64,000 nucleotides of DNA from Xenopus tropicalis (GCF_000004195.4 NC_030684.2:108530429-108594428), one strand, 5' to 3'. Positions 43,308 to 55,415 are shown, numbered from the stretch's first letter. A program made the numbers and translations. Notes: generated by a model from the sequence alone, not told the origin.

Positions 43308-43793
43308 TTAAAGGGGACCTGTCAACTTAAGAAATAATTTCAAATTGTTTTCTACTGTGTTTGTCAAGCAAAATACACTTTACTTACACTATATAAATTA
43401 TTTAAATCTTGTTTCCTATAATCCTGGATATCACAGTCACAGCAAGCAGGCCGACGCCATTTTGTGGACACTGTTAGTAATGCAAGCTTTGCATCATGCC
43501 AAAATCTTGTTTATGTGCCAAAATGGGGGACCAGATGCACGTGCCCAAGCACTGGCTACACAATTACATGGTGAGGAGGGAGGGGGAAAGTGAGGAGTGC
43601 AGTGACAACTAGGAAGTATTCAATGGAAATGTCGCTTAAGGCGGGGCAGGCAATATATGATTGACAGCTGGGATTTTGAAATGCCTTTATATTGGGTATG
43701 GATGTGTTAATAAAAAAAGGAATTTGTTTTTCATGTTTAACTTGAAAAGGACTTTTCTTATACAGTTTTTTAAGGGTGACAGGTCCCCTTTAA
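43308..43793. mobile_element. Kolobok/T2-like MITE (AGGGGACCTGTCA type) with TTAA duplication
   Basis: TTAA at 43308-43311 and 43790-43793. Termini AGGGGACCTGTCAACTTAAG and GGGTGACAGGTCCCCT. The interior includes CGACGCCATTTTGTGGACAC. No transposase. Confidence 0.85.
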
Positions 43794-44077
43794 GATAATT
43801 TTATACTAATTTTAAATGGTTTAGTAATATTGGGAAACAATGAGTGCAAAAAAACAATATTTTGTATAGTATTTTACCTTTGCCAATCGTGAACTAAAGC
43901 CTGCCAGCTCAGCAGTGTAACCTTTGAGAATCTGCTTTGCCTCTGGAAAGTCACATTTTATTATAAATAAAATAAAACAATTATTGTGATCTACTGCCCC
44001 TCCCATATATGAGAGGAGAATGAAACCACTGGAGCCTAATTCATTGCCATTTAACATGCCGTGATACAATTAGACTG
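43794..44077. other. Unique stretch, no gene seen
   Basis: No repeat or credible exon. Confidence 0.35.
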
Positions 44078-44290
44078 ATGTCACACATAGGAGGAATTCT
44101 ACGGGAGGAGAAAATGGTATGGGCACAACTGCAGACTGCAATTGGCATTAGTAGCAACTGTCTTTCACTCCAGATTTTGAGCCAAAACAACTCATGTGCA
44201 TCTTGGGGCCAAAATCTGCCAAAATGAGTCTGCATTGCCTTTATCTGGTGTTTTTGCTCCATCTGAGAAAACACCACGTGTGACATGGCC
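44078..44290. mobile_element. GTCACACATAGG-type MITE, diverged
   Basis: The start CTGATGTCACACATAGGAGG is matched in inverse by CCACGTGTGACATGGCCC at the end. It is possibly related to the element at 11877. The interior is otherwise unremarkable. Confidence 0.45.
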
Positions 44291-46499
44291 CCTGGAATTC
44301 TCTCTCCTGCTTCTTTCCAAAATGAGGCAGAGTCTCAAATGAGCGTGTCTCCACCAGCACATGTAATGGACCAAAAGGGGCCTGATGGGACATTGGGATG
44401 TCAGATGGAGCAACAGGATGCGCCATTTTGCATACTTAAAGAAGCTTGGACACTTTTTTATGAGTATATAAAGATGAAAGTTTGTAGCTTTGTTTGTTTG
44501 CTCTTAATGCTTTCAGATACAGTGTAGTGAATGCAACAAAATAAAATGGCATTAGTAAAATAGCCTTAAATTGCTCCAGATTAAATAAGATTATATTAGA
44601 GACAATAAGGCAAATATACACATCAGCGGTCCAGGAACAGTAAAAACTAGAGATGCACTCCCGCACTTTTCCATGTGAGTTGCACATTAAACCCCTTTCA
44701 GTAAAGGAATTGTATCAAAAGGCGATCCTTGCACTTCCATATAGCTGCACTTAGCGCTGCTTGGTCTTTCCTGCCTTCCGTTCCAAACTGAGCACTGCTG
44801 CTCCCATTGGTGCAGAGAAATCCAGGAGCTTATGCCACCACTTGACCAGGCATAGCTCCCAGGTTTCCTTCATGTCCTGCATTAATATAGGCACAATACA
44901 AGGGCCCAGCACATGAAAGGAAAAACTTTTCTTGTCTTCTCTTAGTCAGTGTCAATGGGCACAGCACTCTTGCACCAAAATGAATGGGCACAGGCTTTAC
45001 TTGTGTGCCGAACACCATAAATGACGCCAGACAGACCAGTGCAATTGCAATGAAATGCATGCAGATTTTGCTAAATTGGCAATTGCATACAAATTCTAAA
45101 TGCCTCCAGCAAGGGATTCTGATAAATATTTTTACTTCAGTGCAAAATATAAATGTTAAATTCAAAAGGATTGGCTCAGCAAAATACTTGATAACTTGGT
45201 CCCTGTATGCTAGTTATATCCTATTACCTATAGCCCAGCTCTTTGTAACATCCCAATAGGGGCACTCACAAGTGAAATCCAATCCATCCATGTAAGCTAA
45301 ATCTCCAGTGTGGCACAAACCCAAGGGTGGTGTAATACAGGCAGTCATAGTAGCCCAAAACTATGCAACTTCAGGCAGCACTGATTCCCCACAAGTGGGA
45401 AGGGAGACAAGGCCTTGGGATGCCTGAAAGGGAAATCACAGCAAATCAGAATGTAAAAAGTCATTGTTCTCTGCTTACTGCTTATTTTGTAATACAAACT
45501 TTGTACATTTTGTAAGCGTTATTACTGCTGAAACAGCGACCAAAGGCTCTCAGCAGCTCATAAACAAGAGGCTTCTAAGCCTTTTCATCTTTAAGCAAAT
45601 GGGAAACAATGAGTATTCTCTATTTCCAGGCAGTAGGAATTGTACCATTAAGCTCTCCACTTACCGGACCATTAACAGTCTGACGATGAAGGGACTGCAT
45701 GGGGCTCCCAAAACTGGTTGACTTTTCAGTAAAAGAAATAAATGAGCAAAGATTTCTGTGGAGCAATAGTTTTTGTTGGGCAGCAGTCCCATCACCTTAT
45801 GTTTGGTCACATCTTAGGAGAAGCTGCGAAATGTCTACGCATAGGGAAAGCTACTGTATTGTATTGCACTTACTAAACCTATCTAGTTACATCTAGCTGA
45901 TATTTGTTCTCCAAGGGGTACAAGAGAATAAAGCTTATATTAGGGCCAGATAGGTGCATTGTGTGGAAAAACCCACACAATGGAAAAACCCACAAACGGG
46001 CAAATGTAAAATAATCTTAGTTTAAGAAAACAGGCCCAATATAGCCTTACCCATTTATGCCCATAAACACTTAGTCATAGTCTCTATCAGCTACCCTGTT
46101 ATTGCAAATAAAAGTGCAGTAAGTTAGTTGCAGCCTGCAGTGACAACCCCGATTAGTTCAGCATATGTTCAGCAACTGTTCTTCTAAAATAAAGTGTGAT
46201 ATCAGAGATTTATAGGCTTGCAAGCGCATGGAAAGTAATCATGCAAGTGTCTGTCTACGGCTTGTTTTCCTGTATTAAACATCAATTTTGTTGACTTTTG
46301 TCTGTTGGGTAGCAGGCCACACCTGAAGGTTTTATTAACAGCTCACAATGTGATATCGGATGCACTTTATTTGTATTCTGAATATTATGAACATGAATAT
46401 AAAAAGCCCAATATAATCTGTAGCACTTGACATACAAATTACATACATACTGACTGATACAGGAAAATAGGGCCTGGGCATTAGAGCTTAATCTCTACA
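44291..46499. other. Unique stretch, no gene recognised
   Basis: Opposed frames of 60-111 codons (44285-45259) show no domains. 45475-45660 and 46130-46400 are weak regulatory candidates. Confidence 0.4.
46130..46400. promoter_or_regulatory. Candidate conserved non-coding element
   Basis: Repeat-free, no coding frame, with GACAACCCCGATTAGTTCAG, AAAGTAATCATGCAAGTGTC, TTTTGTTGACTTTTGTCTGT and GGCCACACCTGAAGG. These words are of enhancer-like density. Inference from composition. Confidence 0.3.
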
Positions 46500-47340
46500 C
46501 ACACTTGCACTCTACACACACCTTGATACTCTTACCTTTGTGGTATATGCTAGAGTGCTGACATTCCCAGTCAGACAGACCCATCCATGAACCTGCTGAC
46601 CAACAACCTGACCAAAACGCACCAACCTGATAAGGGAAGCCCGATACAGCAATTGCTGGAAAAAGGGCTCATGACTGGGCGGGACAAACTGCCAGACAGG
46701 GGTTAATAGTTGGGGCTTAGTATCTAGCATTTGGGGGTGGAGCATATGGGATTTGAAGCAGGCGCGGTTAAGGAGGGTATCCATTTTGGAAAGAGAAAAC
46801 GGAGTCCCACCCGCCCTCCCATTGTTACCCTTTGTGTTAGTTGTCACAAATGTGGCCTGGGTAATGGGATACAGGTTAAGTTGACCCAAGAAGGTGAGTA
46901 TTTTGGGGATATGGTGAAGCAAGAAGATAAGGGAGGAAGGCCCGTTGTCACAGCCGGGCGGCGGGTCCCTGGCAATGGAGATAAATTTTGTTGGCAGTGC
47001 CGAGTTTAGCAAGTCCCACTTGTTCAATGGGACATGGTTATGGATGTTTCCTCTCTAAGAGCGATGGGTCTCTGGGAGGTGTTACGTTATATTGATACCT
47101 TGGTTGAAGCATGCAACCCTGCGTACCCACCATGCTGGAAGGCACGAGAGGCTGGTGGCCGGTACGGTTGTCATGCACTTAGTTTGGCCCATTGCCAGGG
47201 ACTTCAGAGCTGGAAGGATTACTGTTTAGTATTTGTTAATATACTTGTTAATACTGTTATTATTTACTTGTTATTTATATTTATGTTTATGTATTTTATT
47301 GCTTATGTTATGTAATAAAGCTGTGGCCAATACATTTTCC
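46500..47340 (+). mobile_element. GC-richer block with internal poly(A) signal, possible LTR-type remnant
   Basis: Composition is clearly richer in G+C and CpG than the flanks between about 46600 and 47215. It is followed by a T-rich stretch and TGTAATAAAGCTGTGGCC (AATAAA at about 47313). Open frames exist on both strands (171 codons minus at 46512-47027; 92 and 93 codons plus), none with a recognisable reverse transcriptase, integrase or protease motif. A solo LTR or a fragment of a DIRS/Gypsy-type element would fit, but terminal repeats and target duplication were not found. Confidence 0.35.
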
Positions 47341-47694
47341 AATCGAAGGACAAGCTGTAAGTGGTGATTATTTCTAGGCCAGTAGCTTGGGGCAAAAGGA
47401 GGGCAGGTATTTGGCCCTGCCCAAGTCATGCCCCTTCCCCATTTGTTTTTTTGAATCCACAATAGAATTTTGCTATGTGTTTTGTTTCACCACAGGTTTT
47501 AGCCTAGGGAAAAAACACAGAAACGCACAGATGTCATTATTATAAGTCCCTTGCCTCCCGCATCAATCTGATAGGAGCCCTCTGCAGTCCCAATTTTGAA
47601 GGAATTTGTAACGTGGGAGCCATTTTTCCTATGAAGAACAGTTGTAGCATTGTGGAAAGGAGCTTGTCTAACAAAGTAGGGCAATGTATATGCT
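47341..47694. other. Unique stretch, no gene seen
   Basis: A 61-63 codon minus-strand frame pair without domains. Confidence 0.35.
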
Positions 47695-47790
47695 ATTGCC
47701 GAGCCAAAAACGCCTTAACCGCAATGTAATTTTGCCGTCCCATTGACTCCAATGCATTTGGCAAATGGCCAGTTTCACTGATCACTAGTC
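47695..47790 (-). mobile_element. Family C (hAT-like) fragment
   Basis: GCCAAAAACGCCTTAACC, GTCCCATTGACTCCAATGCA and the terminal CACTGATCACTAG resemble the family C right end. Confidence 0.45.
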
Positions 47791-48609
47791 CTGATATCAA
47801 GTTACTATGGTCCAAATATAATATTAAATTACTAGTGATCACTATCCCAAATAATTGTTAAAAATGAAACGTGTAAGTAAATTATTGGGGTTCCATAAAT
47901 AAAAGCTAATCATCATATTTCATGGCAGCAAATTTGCAATAAGTACAACAGTTCATTTTTTTCTCAGTTTTCTCTGTTTTGTTCATACATGCCAGATGCC
48001 CAGAAGCCTCTGGTTATAGTAGTTTTGAGCAGGGACCATAAACCATATCTGTACAGGAAGATTGTATCATATACTGTGTATCCCAAGTGCCTGACCACTG
48101 CATTGTTTGTTATTCTATTTCACAGAGAGATAAAGCTACATCTGATTACTCTTACATGAGACGAAGAGGAACACGCACAAAATAAAGGGAAATCTATTGC
48201 TATCTATTGCTGCTAATCTATTGCAGATCAAATAAAGTATAAGCACAGATGCTTTCTGTTAACAGAATTAAATAACCACCAACCATTTGTATATACATGC
48301 ATATATTTTATGAGAGTTTGTTTCTAATTGTCAAGAAAAAATAGAAATGTAAACAAGGAATAGTGAGGGGTTTTTATGTTTCTCACTAAGAAGAACTGAC
48401 AGTGCATTCACATGGGTATATGGAATTACCTTTCCAGCATCTTCCCCTTGTCCCCTTTTTCTGTTTATAAAGGATTGTGCCTCTGTGGGACATATATTCA
48501 GGGGATGAGACTTTTCTAAAGGACAATAACTTTATATAAAAAACTTTTATTTAACAATTGTTGATAAAATTCACTTTTTGAAGTATCACATAATTGTATA
48601 GGGCTTACA
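47791..48609. other. Unique stretch, no gene seen
   Basis: Nothing recognised. The short repeat CTATTGCTGCTAATCTATTGC lies near 48199-48222. Confidence 0.35.
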
Positions 48610-48974
48610 TTTTTTCTTTTTTATTAACTTTTAATATAATGTAGAGAGAGCTATTCTGAGACATTTTGCAATTGGTCTTCATTATGCATTATTAGCGGTT
48701 CTTGAATTATTTAGCTTTTTGTTCCGCAGCTCTCCAGTTCTGTATTTTGGAAGCTATCTGGTAGCTAGGGCCCAATTTTACCTGACAACCAGGCAGTGGT
48801 TTAAATGAGAATCTGGAATATGACTAGCAAAGGGACTGAATAGAAAGACTAAGAATACAAAGTAACAATAATAAAAGCATTAGATCACAAAGAAATATTT
48901 TTTAAATACAACAATACAAAATAAAAAAAACAAGACCAGTTGAAAAGTTGCAAAGAATGGGCCATTCTAAAACA
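48610..48974 (-). mobile_element. Family F Kolobok-like MITE, diverged copy, abutting a family A copy
   Basis: CCTGACAACCAGGCAGTGGT, TTAAATGAGAATCTGGAATA, AGACCAGTTGAAAAGTTGCA and GGGCCATTCTAAAACATAAA follow the order of the copy at 30690. It is directly followed by family A sequence at about 48976. Confidence 0.6.
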
Positions 48975-48975
48975 T

Positions 48976-49183
48976 AAAATAGGATTGTTTTGCCTCCAAT
49001 AAGGATTAATTATATCTTAGTTGGGATCAAGTACAAGGTACTGTTTTATTATTACAGAGAAAAATCAAATCATTTTTAAAAAGTTGAATTATTTAATTAA
49101 AATGGATTATATGGGAGATGGGCTTCACGTAATTCAGAGCTTTCTGGATAACAGTTTTCCAGATATTGGATTCCATACCTGTA
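48976..49183 (-). mobile_element. Palindromic family A element, copy 9, reverse, left part missing
   Basis: It starts inside the element (AATAGGATTGTTTTGCCTCC) and ends GGATTCCATACCTGTA, with TTAGTTGGGATCAAGTACAA and GATTATATGGGAGATGGGCT. Confidence 0.85.
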
Positions 49184-49797
49184 TATAGGGTATACTTAAT
49201 AACATAATGCATGGAGCATTACATTAGGTACAAACTGTTGTCTTTTTTCAAAGATTTTAGGAAAGCTCAGTAAATGGTCCATGGTTGCCATATTGCCATA
49301 TGTTTATCTATGGAATCATCTAGCAAAGCCAGGAGATATAATAGTTTTGTATTGTATTAAACCTGTCCACAATACATTAAATGTCAATATTACTTTGCAG
49401 TCAATGTTTGGCCGCAGCCAGTATTTAAGCTAGGAGCTTGTTTTGAGGTTTGTTTAAATCTTTACTTGGGAGAGCTAAGAGTGCCAAATGAATATTTGTT
49501 TGTGTGGGTTTGTAGTTGGTGAAAAATCACAGACCAGTAAGTGGTTGCTATAAAGTAGTTCCACCGAAACAAACTTCATGAAAGCAGAAAGAGAACTAAA
49601 TGGGGGCAAAATGAGAAATAAAAAAACACAGAAAGTGCCACAGAAGAAGACAGAGAGAATAATAAAGGTTGCAGAGAAAGGAAGAGAAAATTAAGGTAGA
49701 ACACACGGGCAAGCTGGACGAGACGGGTGCAGAGTGAGGGAAGGTGGGTTAATTACAGGAAATAAGAGTTGGGGTAAATATGGAAGCACAGAAACAT
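49184..49797. other. Unique stretch, no gene seen
   Basis: A-rich, with a purine-rich patch at 49580-49700. No repeat recognised. Confidence 0.35.
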
Positions 49798-49939
49798 GTC
49801 ATAAAATGCTTTTGGCCAACACACTCTGCCTGTCATGAAATGCTGGGGGGCCCACACACTGTGTCTGTCATGAAATGCTGGGGGGCCACACACTGTGTCT
49901 GTCATGAAATGCTGGGAGGGGGCCACAGCTGTCTGTCAA
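49798..49939 (+). repeat. Tandem repeat, period 34-35 bp, four copies
   Basis: Units start TGTCATGAAATGCTGGGGGG and end CACACACTGTGTC. The first copy is more diverged (TGTCATAAAATGCTTTTGG). The short open frame over it is repeat-driven. Confidence 0.85.
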
Positions 49940-51789
49940 AGGTAGCGTCCATTGGGATATTATGGTCTACAATTTGTTTTGAGTTGTAATATAACCATAC
50001 GAATCCACTATGCGCAGATTGCAAGTGTTGAAATGAAAAGATCCCGGTAGGAAAGAGTGAGTCGTCTTTTCACATTTGAACATGTACATTAGAATATAGA
50101 TTATAAACCATCAAATTGTAGATTTAGTGGGTGTGTGTGCTTGTTGTAGTTATCCTCTATTGCAAGCATGACTGGCACAAGAGAAATCTCTATAATGTGC
50201 TGAGGAATATGTGGGTGTCATATAAATTATGAATAATAAAAAAGACCAGAACTCGGTTTGTTGTATGTTCAAGGTATTCTGCACTAAGGTCAGAAGTCTA
50301 AAGCAATGATAAGTTTTGAAGCATCTCATACACGGGCTGGTTCCTGGCTGTCAGCTCTAGACATATTGATGCTTGTTGGCCTATGTTATCGGCCAAAATG
50401 ATGGGACCTGGCTGGATACTGATTGGGAAGGCTAAAAAAATCCACCCAGTGGATCTGCACTTGCCTACATATAATTTCATCATATGATAAAGTCTCCAAA
50501 CCACAGCTTTATTCAGCCTTCAGCTTATGGCGGGAGTTATACTCAGTGTTATTGTAGTCCCAAGGAAGCCTTTCATGTTGCCCTAAAACAAACCCTGAAG
50601 ATACAGACTACCAGGTACATATAACCAAGTTGTGGTCATTGCTTATTTTGACTGCTAAGCCTGAGCCTTTGATGGGCTTGTGTACGTACCCACAGTGTCA
50701 GCACTTGTTTGCAAGACTGAGTCCCTGCATACACTACAGTTTGCTTGGTACATATCAGTTTTCACTTTATAATTCATATTTACACTTCCCACATGTCTTG
50801 ATATTAACACTCACTGGGTGGTACAGTATTTAAAAAAAACAATTCTGTATTTTATTATAGATTTAACATTTTTTTGGATTTTGTCTTCTTTTTGCCATAG
50901 ATTTTTTTACATAATAATAAATATTTGCTGTTGTGTTTAACACAGCAAAATATACCTTTTTTTTATCAGTTTAACTAAATGAGGATTGTGACAGTTTTGC
51001 ACAGCAGGATACATGTCATTGGCAGCAAAGCCAGGTCAAGATGGCTGGGTGCCCTAGGCAGCAGCAATAAAAAGTGGCAGTGGCAAACGAGGGCCCAGAC
51101 TTGGGGTAGAAGAAGGAAGAGGTACATGCATAGTACACCCCACTCCCTCCCATGGTTGCTCCCTGTGCATTGGAAGCGGCTTCCAAATTCACAGCTGTCA
51201 CAGGGGGGCCCAAATAGGTCAGTTGTGGGTAAGACACCCAAAAATGTAGAGTGGTCAGTAGAGCCCTGACTGAAGTGTAACTCTAGATTCCCTGTCACTC
51301 CAAGCTCCTGTGTAATGTTAAATATCATTCTCCTGCACACCAGTGAGATGTTTTTCCTGAGGATACTGATTACGTCTCTCTTATTGTAACAGGTGACTGT
51401 TGAGAATAAAGAAAACATGAATCAGTATTGAGAAAGTGCCAACATATTCCATTCATACTATGCTTTTTAATGTAACACCCCAATGGGGTTTCAGACCACT
51501 GACACTTTTTCCAGCAAGACTGATCTAGAATCACATGACTAGAAGTAATTAAAGCAGCCTGCGTGTACTAGGAAATATGCAGGCAGGGTTAAACCTTTTT
51601 TAAAAATTAATTTCACAATCCTAGTCTGCTTCCATAAACCATGTGCTAGGCATTGTTTCCAGGTCAAAACAAACATTTTTCCTAGCAGTGTCTCTTTAAA
51701 ATATTTTGTTAAGGAAGACTACAGTTGGTAGAAGAAGAATCTTGCTTCTACGCAATTTTCTCATAGCTGGCTTAAAAGGAAATAATATT
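49940..51789. other. Unique stretch, no gene recognised
   Basis: Overlapping frames at 50975-51418 on both strands (73-147 codons) run through GC-richer sequence near 51020-51250 that may be a decayed repeat (GCCCTAGGCAGCAGCAA). No domain recognised. Confidence 0.35.
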
Positions 51790-52374
51790 TTAAAGGAATA
51801 CTGTAAAAGAAAAAAATGTATTTTAAAAAATGCATCAGTTAATAGAGCTTATCCAGCATTGAAATCCGGTTTTCAAAAATGCAAACAGATTTTTTTTTAT
51901 ATTTAATTTTGAAATTTCACATGGGGCTAGCCATATTCTTCATTTCCCAGGGTGCCACAGCCATGTGACCTGTGCTCTGATAAACTTCAGTCACACTTTA
52001 CTGCTGAGCTGCAAGTTGGAGTGATATCAACCCCCTCCCAGCAGCCGATCAGCAGAACAATGGGAAGGGAGCAAGATAGCAGCTCCCAATAGGTATCAGA
52101 ATAGCACTCAATAGTAAGAAATCCAAGTCCAGTTCGGGACTCCTCCAGTTACATGGGAGTAGGAGAAACAATATGTTACCTGAAAGCAGTTCTAATGTGT
52201 AGTGCTGGCTCCTTCTGAAAGCTCAGACTCAGGCACAATGCACTGAGAAGTTGCAGTGCACTTCTAAAAAATACATTTGTTGGTTCAAGAATAAAATGTT
52301 AAATGGTAGAGTGAATTATTTGCTATGTAAACAGTGTAATTTAGAAATAGAAAGTACAGAATCCCTTTCTTTAA
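51790..52374. mobile_element. Kolobok/T2-like MITE (AGGAATACTGT type), TTAA-bounded
   Basis: TTAA at 51790-51793 and 52371-52374. Left terminus AGGAATACTGTAAAAG; right terminus GTACAGAATCCCTTTCT is an approximate inverse. The interior includes CAGGGTGCCACAGCCATGTG and ACTGCTGAGCTGCAAGTTGG. No coding frame. Confidence 0.7.
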
Positions 52375-52533
52375 GCAAAACAGGCATTGTTTGTCCATGT
52401 ATTGCAATATATTCAAGCTGGCCAACTACGTCAGTCACCCCCGGTCTGGCCAGTCCTACACTCACTTTTAACTGATTCATTAATAATTCATTTCTCTGCC
52501 AGAATTTTATTTTTGTCTTTCAAAGTTACAATA

Positions 52534-53460
52534 TTAAAGAAGTGGTTCACCTTTAATGTAACTTATAAGGCCCGATTCACTAAAGTGCGATAAAACATGC
52601 GCTATTTATAGCGCGCGGTAAAAATGTTATCGCGTCTTAATTTTCGCGACTTTTCGCACGATTCACTATAAGCATACTTGCGCTATTTTACGCGCGGTAT
52701 TTCATGCGATATTTTTGTTGCGATAAATAGCGTGCGCTGTATTTTTCGCATGCATGCTATTTATCACATGCGCTAATTATCGAGACATTACGCACGCTAC
52801 AATCGGCAGCATAAAATTGGCGACATTTTGCCCTGGGAGAGCACAGAGTGCTAGAGAGGTGCTGTATAAATGTTTATTTGCGATCGTATTCTTTTCAGCG
52901 CGGAAATTAACACATGCATTAAAAGTAGCGCGAAAAATACCGCATGCGAAAATGCCGACTTAACGCACGCGGTAATACTATGGTGAATCGCGCGCTAATT
53001 AACGTGACTTATTTAACGCAAAAAAGCGAGCAATAATTTTTATCGCACTTTAGTGAATCGGGCCCATATTATGTTATAGAATGACCAATTCTGAACTTTT
53101 CAATTCGTCTTACTTGTTTATTCCTTATAGTTGTTTTAATTATTTGCCTTCTTCTTCAATCTCTTTGTAGCTTTGTAGTTGACCTTGAAAGTCAAAAACT
53201 ATTGCTGTGTGAGTCTACAGTTTTATAGTTACTTTTTGTAACTTCTTTTCTATTCAGTACCTCTCCTAGTCATATATCAGTCTCACATTCAAGCCACTCC
53301 CTGGTTGCTAAGGTAATTTGGACCCTAGTAACCAGCAGGCAGTTGGATAACTCCAAACTGGAGAGTTGCTGAACAATTATTGAAGCAATTGAAGAATGAA
53401 GACCAATTGTAAATTGTCTCTGAATATTACCCTCTGCATCAGGATGAACAATCCCTTTAA
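52534..53460 (+). mobile_element. Family F Kolobok-like MITE with TTAA ends, split by a Harbinger-like element
   Basis: TTAA at 52534-52537 and 53457-53460. Left AGAAGTGGTTCACCTTTAAT; right AGGATGAACAATCCCT. Core words TTATAGAATGACCAATTCTG, CACATTCAAGCCACTCCCTG, GTTGCTAAGGTAATTTGGAC and GAAGACCAATTGTAAATTG. The outer element is interrupted at 52568-53065. This is the only copy of family F here with both ends. Confidence 0.75.
52568..53065. mobile_element. Harbinger-like MITE (GGCCCGATTCACTAAAG type)
   Basis: GGCCCGATTCACTAAAGTGC and GCACTTTAGTGAATCGGGCC are perfect inverted termini. The interior is unusually CpG-rich (GCGCGCGGTAAAA, CGCGTCTTAATTTTCGCG, TTAACGCACGCGGTAA). The flanks suggest a 3-bp ATA duplication, slightly off the usual TWA. 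It sits inside family F, so it is younger. Confidence 0.8.
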
Positions 53461-53841
53461 CACATGTATCATAAAGAAAATGCGATAACAATTCATGTAT
53501 GTAAGCAAACCAAGACTAACACATTAGCAATTCTTAAACATTTTCAGTTGTGTAAAAGTCCCAGAAAGTTTATATTGTAAATAGATTTATGGATACTTAC
53601 AAAGAAGACTGTAAAATGCATATTCAGTGGGAAGCTATAAAATTAGATTAGCAGTGCTTTCTTTCCCTGTATGGTAGGATCCCAGTGGGAGTCCCTGTAT
53701 TAGTTGTCTGGTCTGACTATTACATGTTCTTCATGGTTTAACTCTAATGAGTTGCTATTGGTTAAAAGACCTGGGCATATTTTATGCCTTTCATAACATT
53801 CCCCTACAATGGTGCTATTATTATTATTATTCATCGTATTC
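53461..53841. other. Unique stretch, no gene seen
   Basis: Short (TTA)n at about 53818-53832. Nothing else. Confidence 0.35.
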
Positions 53842-53945
53842 AGGGTGGGACTGGGGGGTGCAGGGCTCCCCGTGGCTGCCACTGCAGGGGCCCCGCACCC
53901 CCCAAATGGACCCCCACCATGGTCCCCACAACCCCCCCACAATTT
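53842..53945 (+). mobile_element. CAGGGTGGGACTGGGG GC-rich hAT-like fragment, G-quadruplex-compatible
   Basis: It starts CAGGGTGGGACTGGGGGGTG, like the termini at 16723 and 33303. G3-T-G3-ACT-G6-TGCA-G3 (53843-53865) meets the four-tract quadruplex rule. The C-rich second half can fold back onto it (GGGGTGC... with GCACCCCCC). Confidence 0.5.
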
Positions 53946-54044
53946 TACTTAGTTTAGTACAGATATGACTGTATATGTTTTTATATGTTTGGGTATGTAG
54001 GTGGGTCTGTATATGTGGGTGACCAGAACACCATAGGGCGCATA

Positions 54045-54588
54045 CAGGGCCGCCATCAGGGGGGTGGAGGGGTTGTGAAAGTTACGCAATTTATGTAACC
54101 CCACTGACCCCCAATGAATTAAAAAAACTTAAGGTAAATTTCGCTGCCCCCAATGAACTGACTGGCTTATTAGCACTTTATTATTCATTTTAACTATTTA
54201 TATGAATTGCTTATTATAGAGTAATATCAGCTGTTTATATTGGGATCCATTTACTAAATTATATTAGTGTCACTTACATGAACTTTCTAGCAGGGGAATG
54301 ACTGGTTATTGGGCCCAACAGCAACATCATTGGCCCCCTACACTTACACAAATTACCTAACTTACGCAAAAACTCACATTACTTTCTTACGTATAAACTT
54401 CACCAACCCCTTCAATTAAAATACTGACATAGTAGCACGTGAATTATTTTAACTATTTTTTTAAAATACTACTGACTAGTTATTTGGCCCCACAGCAAGA
54501 TCATTGGGCCCCTACGCTTACGCAATTTACGTCATTTATGCAAAAAATTACAACAATATAAATAACAATGTTTTTGATGGCGGCCCTG
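54045..54588. mobile_element. CAGGGCCGCCATCA hAT-like MITE
   Basis: Starts CAGGGCCGCCATCAGGGGGG and ends TTTTTGATGGCGGCCCTG, an inverted pair. The flanking 8-mers GGCGCATA and AGCTCATA agree at 6 of 8 positions. The interior has repeated GCAATTTATG/TTACGCAAAA and GGCCCCA-type words. Confidence 0.8.
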
Positions 54589-54689
54589 AGCTCATATACG
54601 AACACAAGTGCAATGCGGACACAATTCAATAAGTCTCCACTCTTCTACTACAGGGAAACACCCTTCTGAAAGCTACGTTTGCAACTTTT

Positions 54690-54822
54690 TCAATACGAAT
54701 ATTTTGAGTTTTTCAGCATTTCTCTGACAGTTTGTAGACCCACTGAAAATGACGAATAGAAAATGAATTCAGTGAATTTCACAGTTTTATTCAATCAAGT
54801 TTTTTAGTAAATAAGCAAACAT
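54690..54822. mobile_element. Family B fragment
   Basis: TTTTGAGTTTTTCAGCATTT, CACAGTTTTATTCAATCAAG and TTTTTTAGTAAATAAGCAAA resemble the middle of family B copies. No ends. Confidence 0.35.
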
Positions 54823-55415
54823 TTGAACATATTCCTTTCTGACCTATCACTATTTATGGCACTAAGTGGGGGGCAATGGGCATACATGTGTGTGTTTCTA
54901 CAGATGTCCACTAGTTTTTTTACCATTTCCCCTAGAATGAAGAGTGCTTGTACATAATCTACAAAGCAGAGATGACTTTACAGAAGGTCACTAGCACCCA
55001 AGAGATCTCTGTGAGGGTGGCCGCTATAATATATTTTTCACTTCAAAATTATATACTTTAGAGATTCAGTAACAGAACAGAAGAGATCAGGAAGAATACT
55101 ATTAAGCAAAGTAGGAAAAAAACACTGGGCTTTAGGAAAAGAACAATCATTTGTCTATAAAGGGATTGATGCTGCCCCCACCTTGTATGAGTTCTATGAG
55201 TTGTGTTTGGGCTGGAAACTAAGCTCTATGGAGGTCTTTGGTGTGTGGGCTTCCTACAGGTTTGTGACCAGCACTTTCCAGCATCCTAAAGTTTTCCACA
55301 TTGTAGAGTTTCCCCCCCCCCCTGTCAGTTTATATTAGAATCTACACTTTGCTGCTCAGACATCCCTTCCCACAGCAGGAAATGCATGTTCCATGTTTTA
55401 AATTGATTTTTGCAG
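54823..55415. other. Unique stretch; possible intron upstream of the exon at 55416
   Basis: No repeat recognised. A second acceptor-like CCTTCCCACAG occurs at about 55364-55374, 40 bases before the preferred acceptor. Confidence 0.35.

Noticed and set aside
46512..47027. 171-codon minus-strand frame as a gene
   Set aside because: It lies in the GC-rich block with frames open on both strands and has no domain that I recognise. Kept only as part of a possible mobile element.
50975..51418. 147-codon minus frame and overlapping plus frames
   Set aside because: Three overlapping frames in one GC-richer patch without domains. A decayed repeat is more likely.
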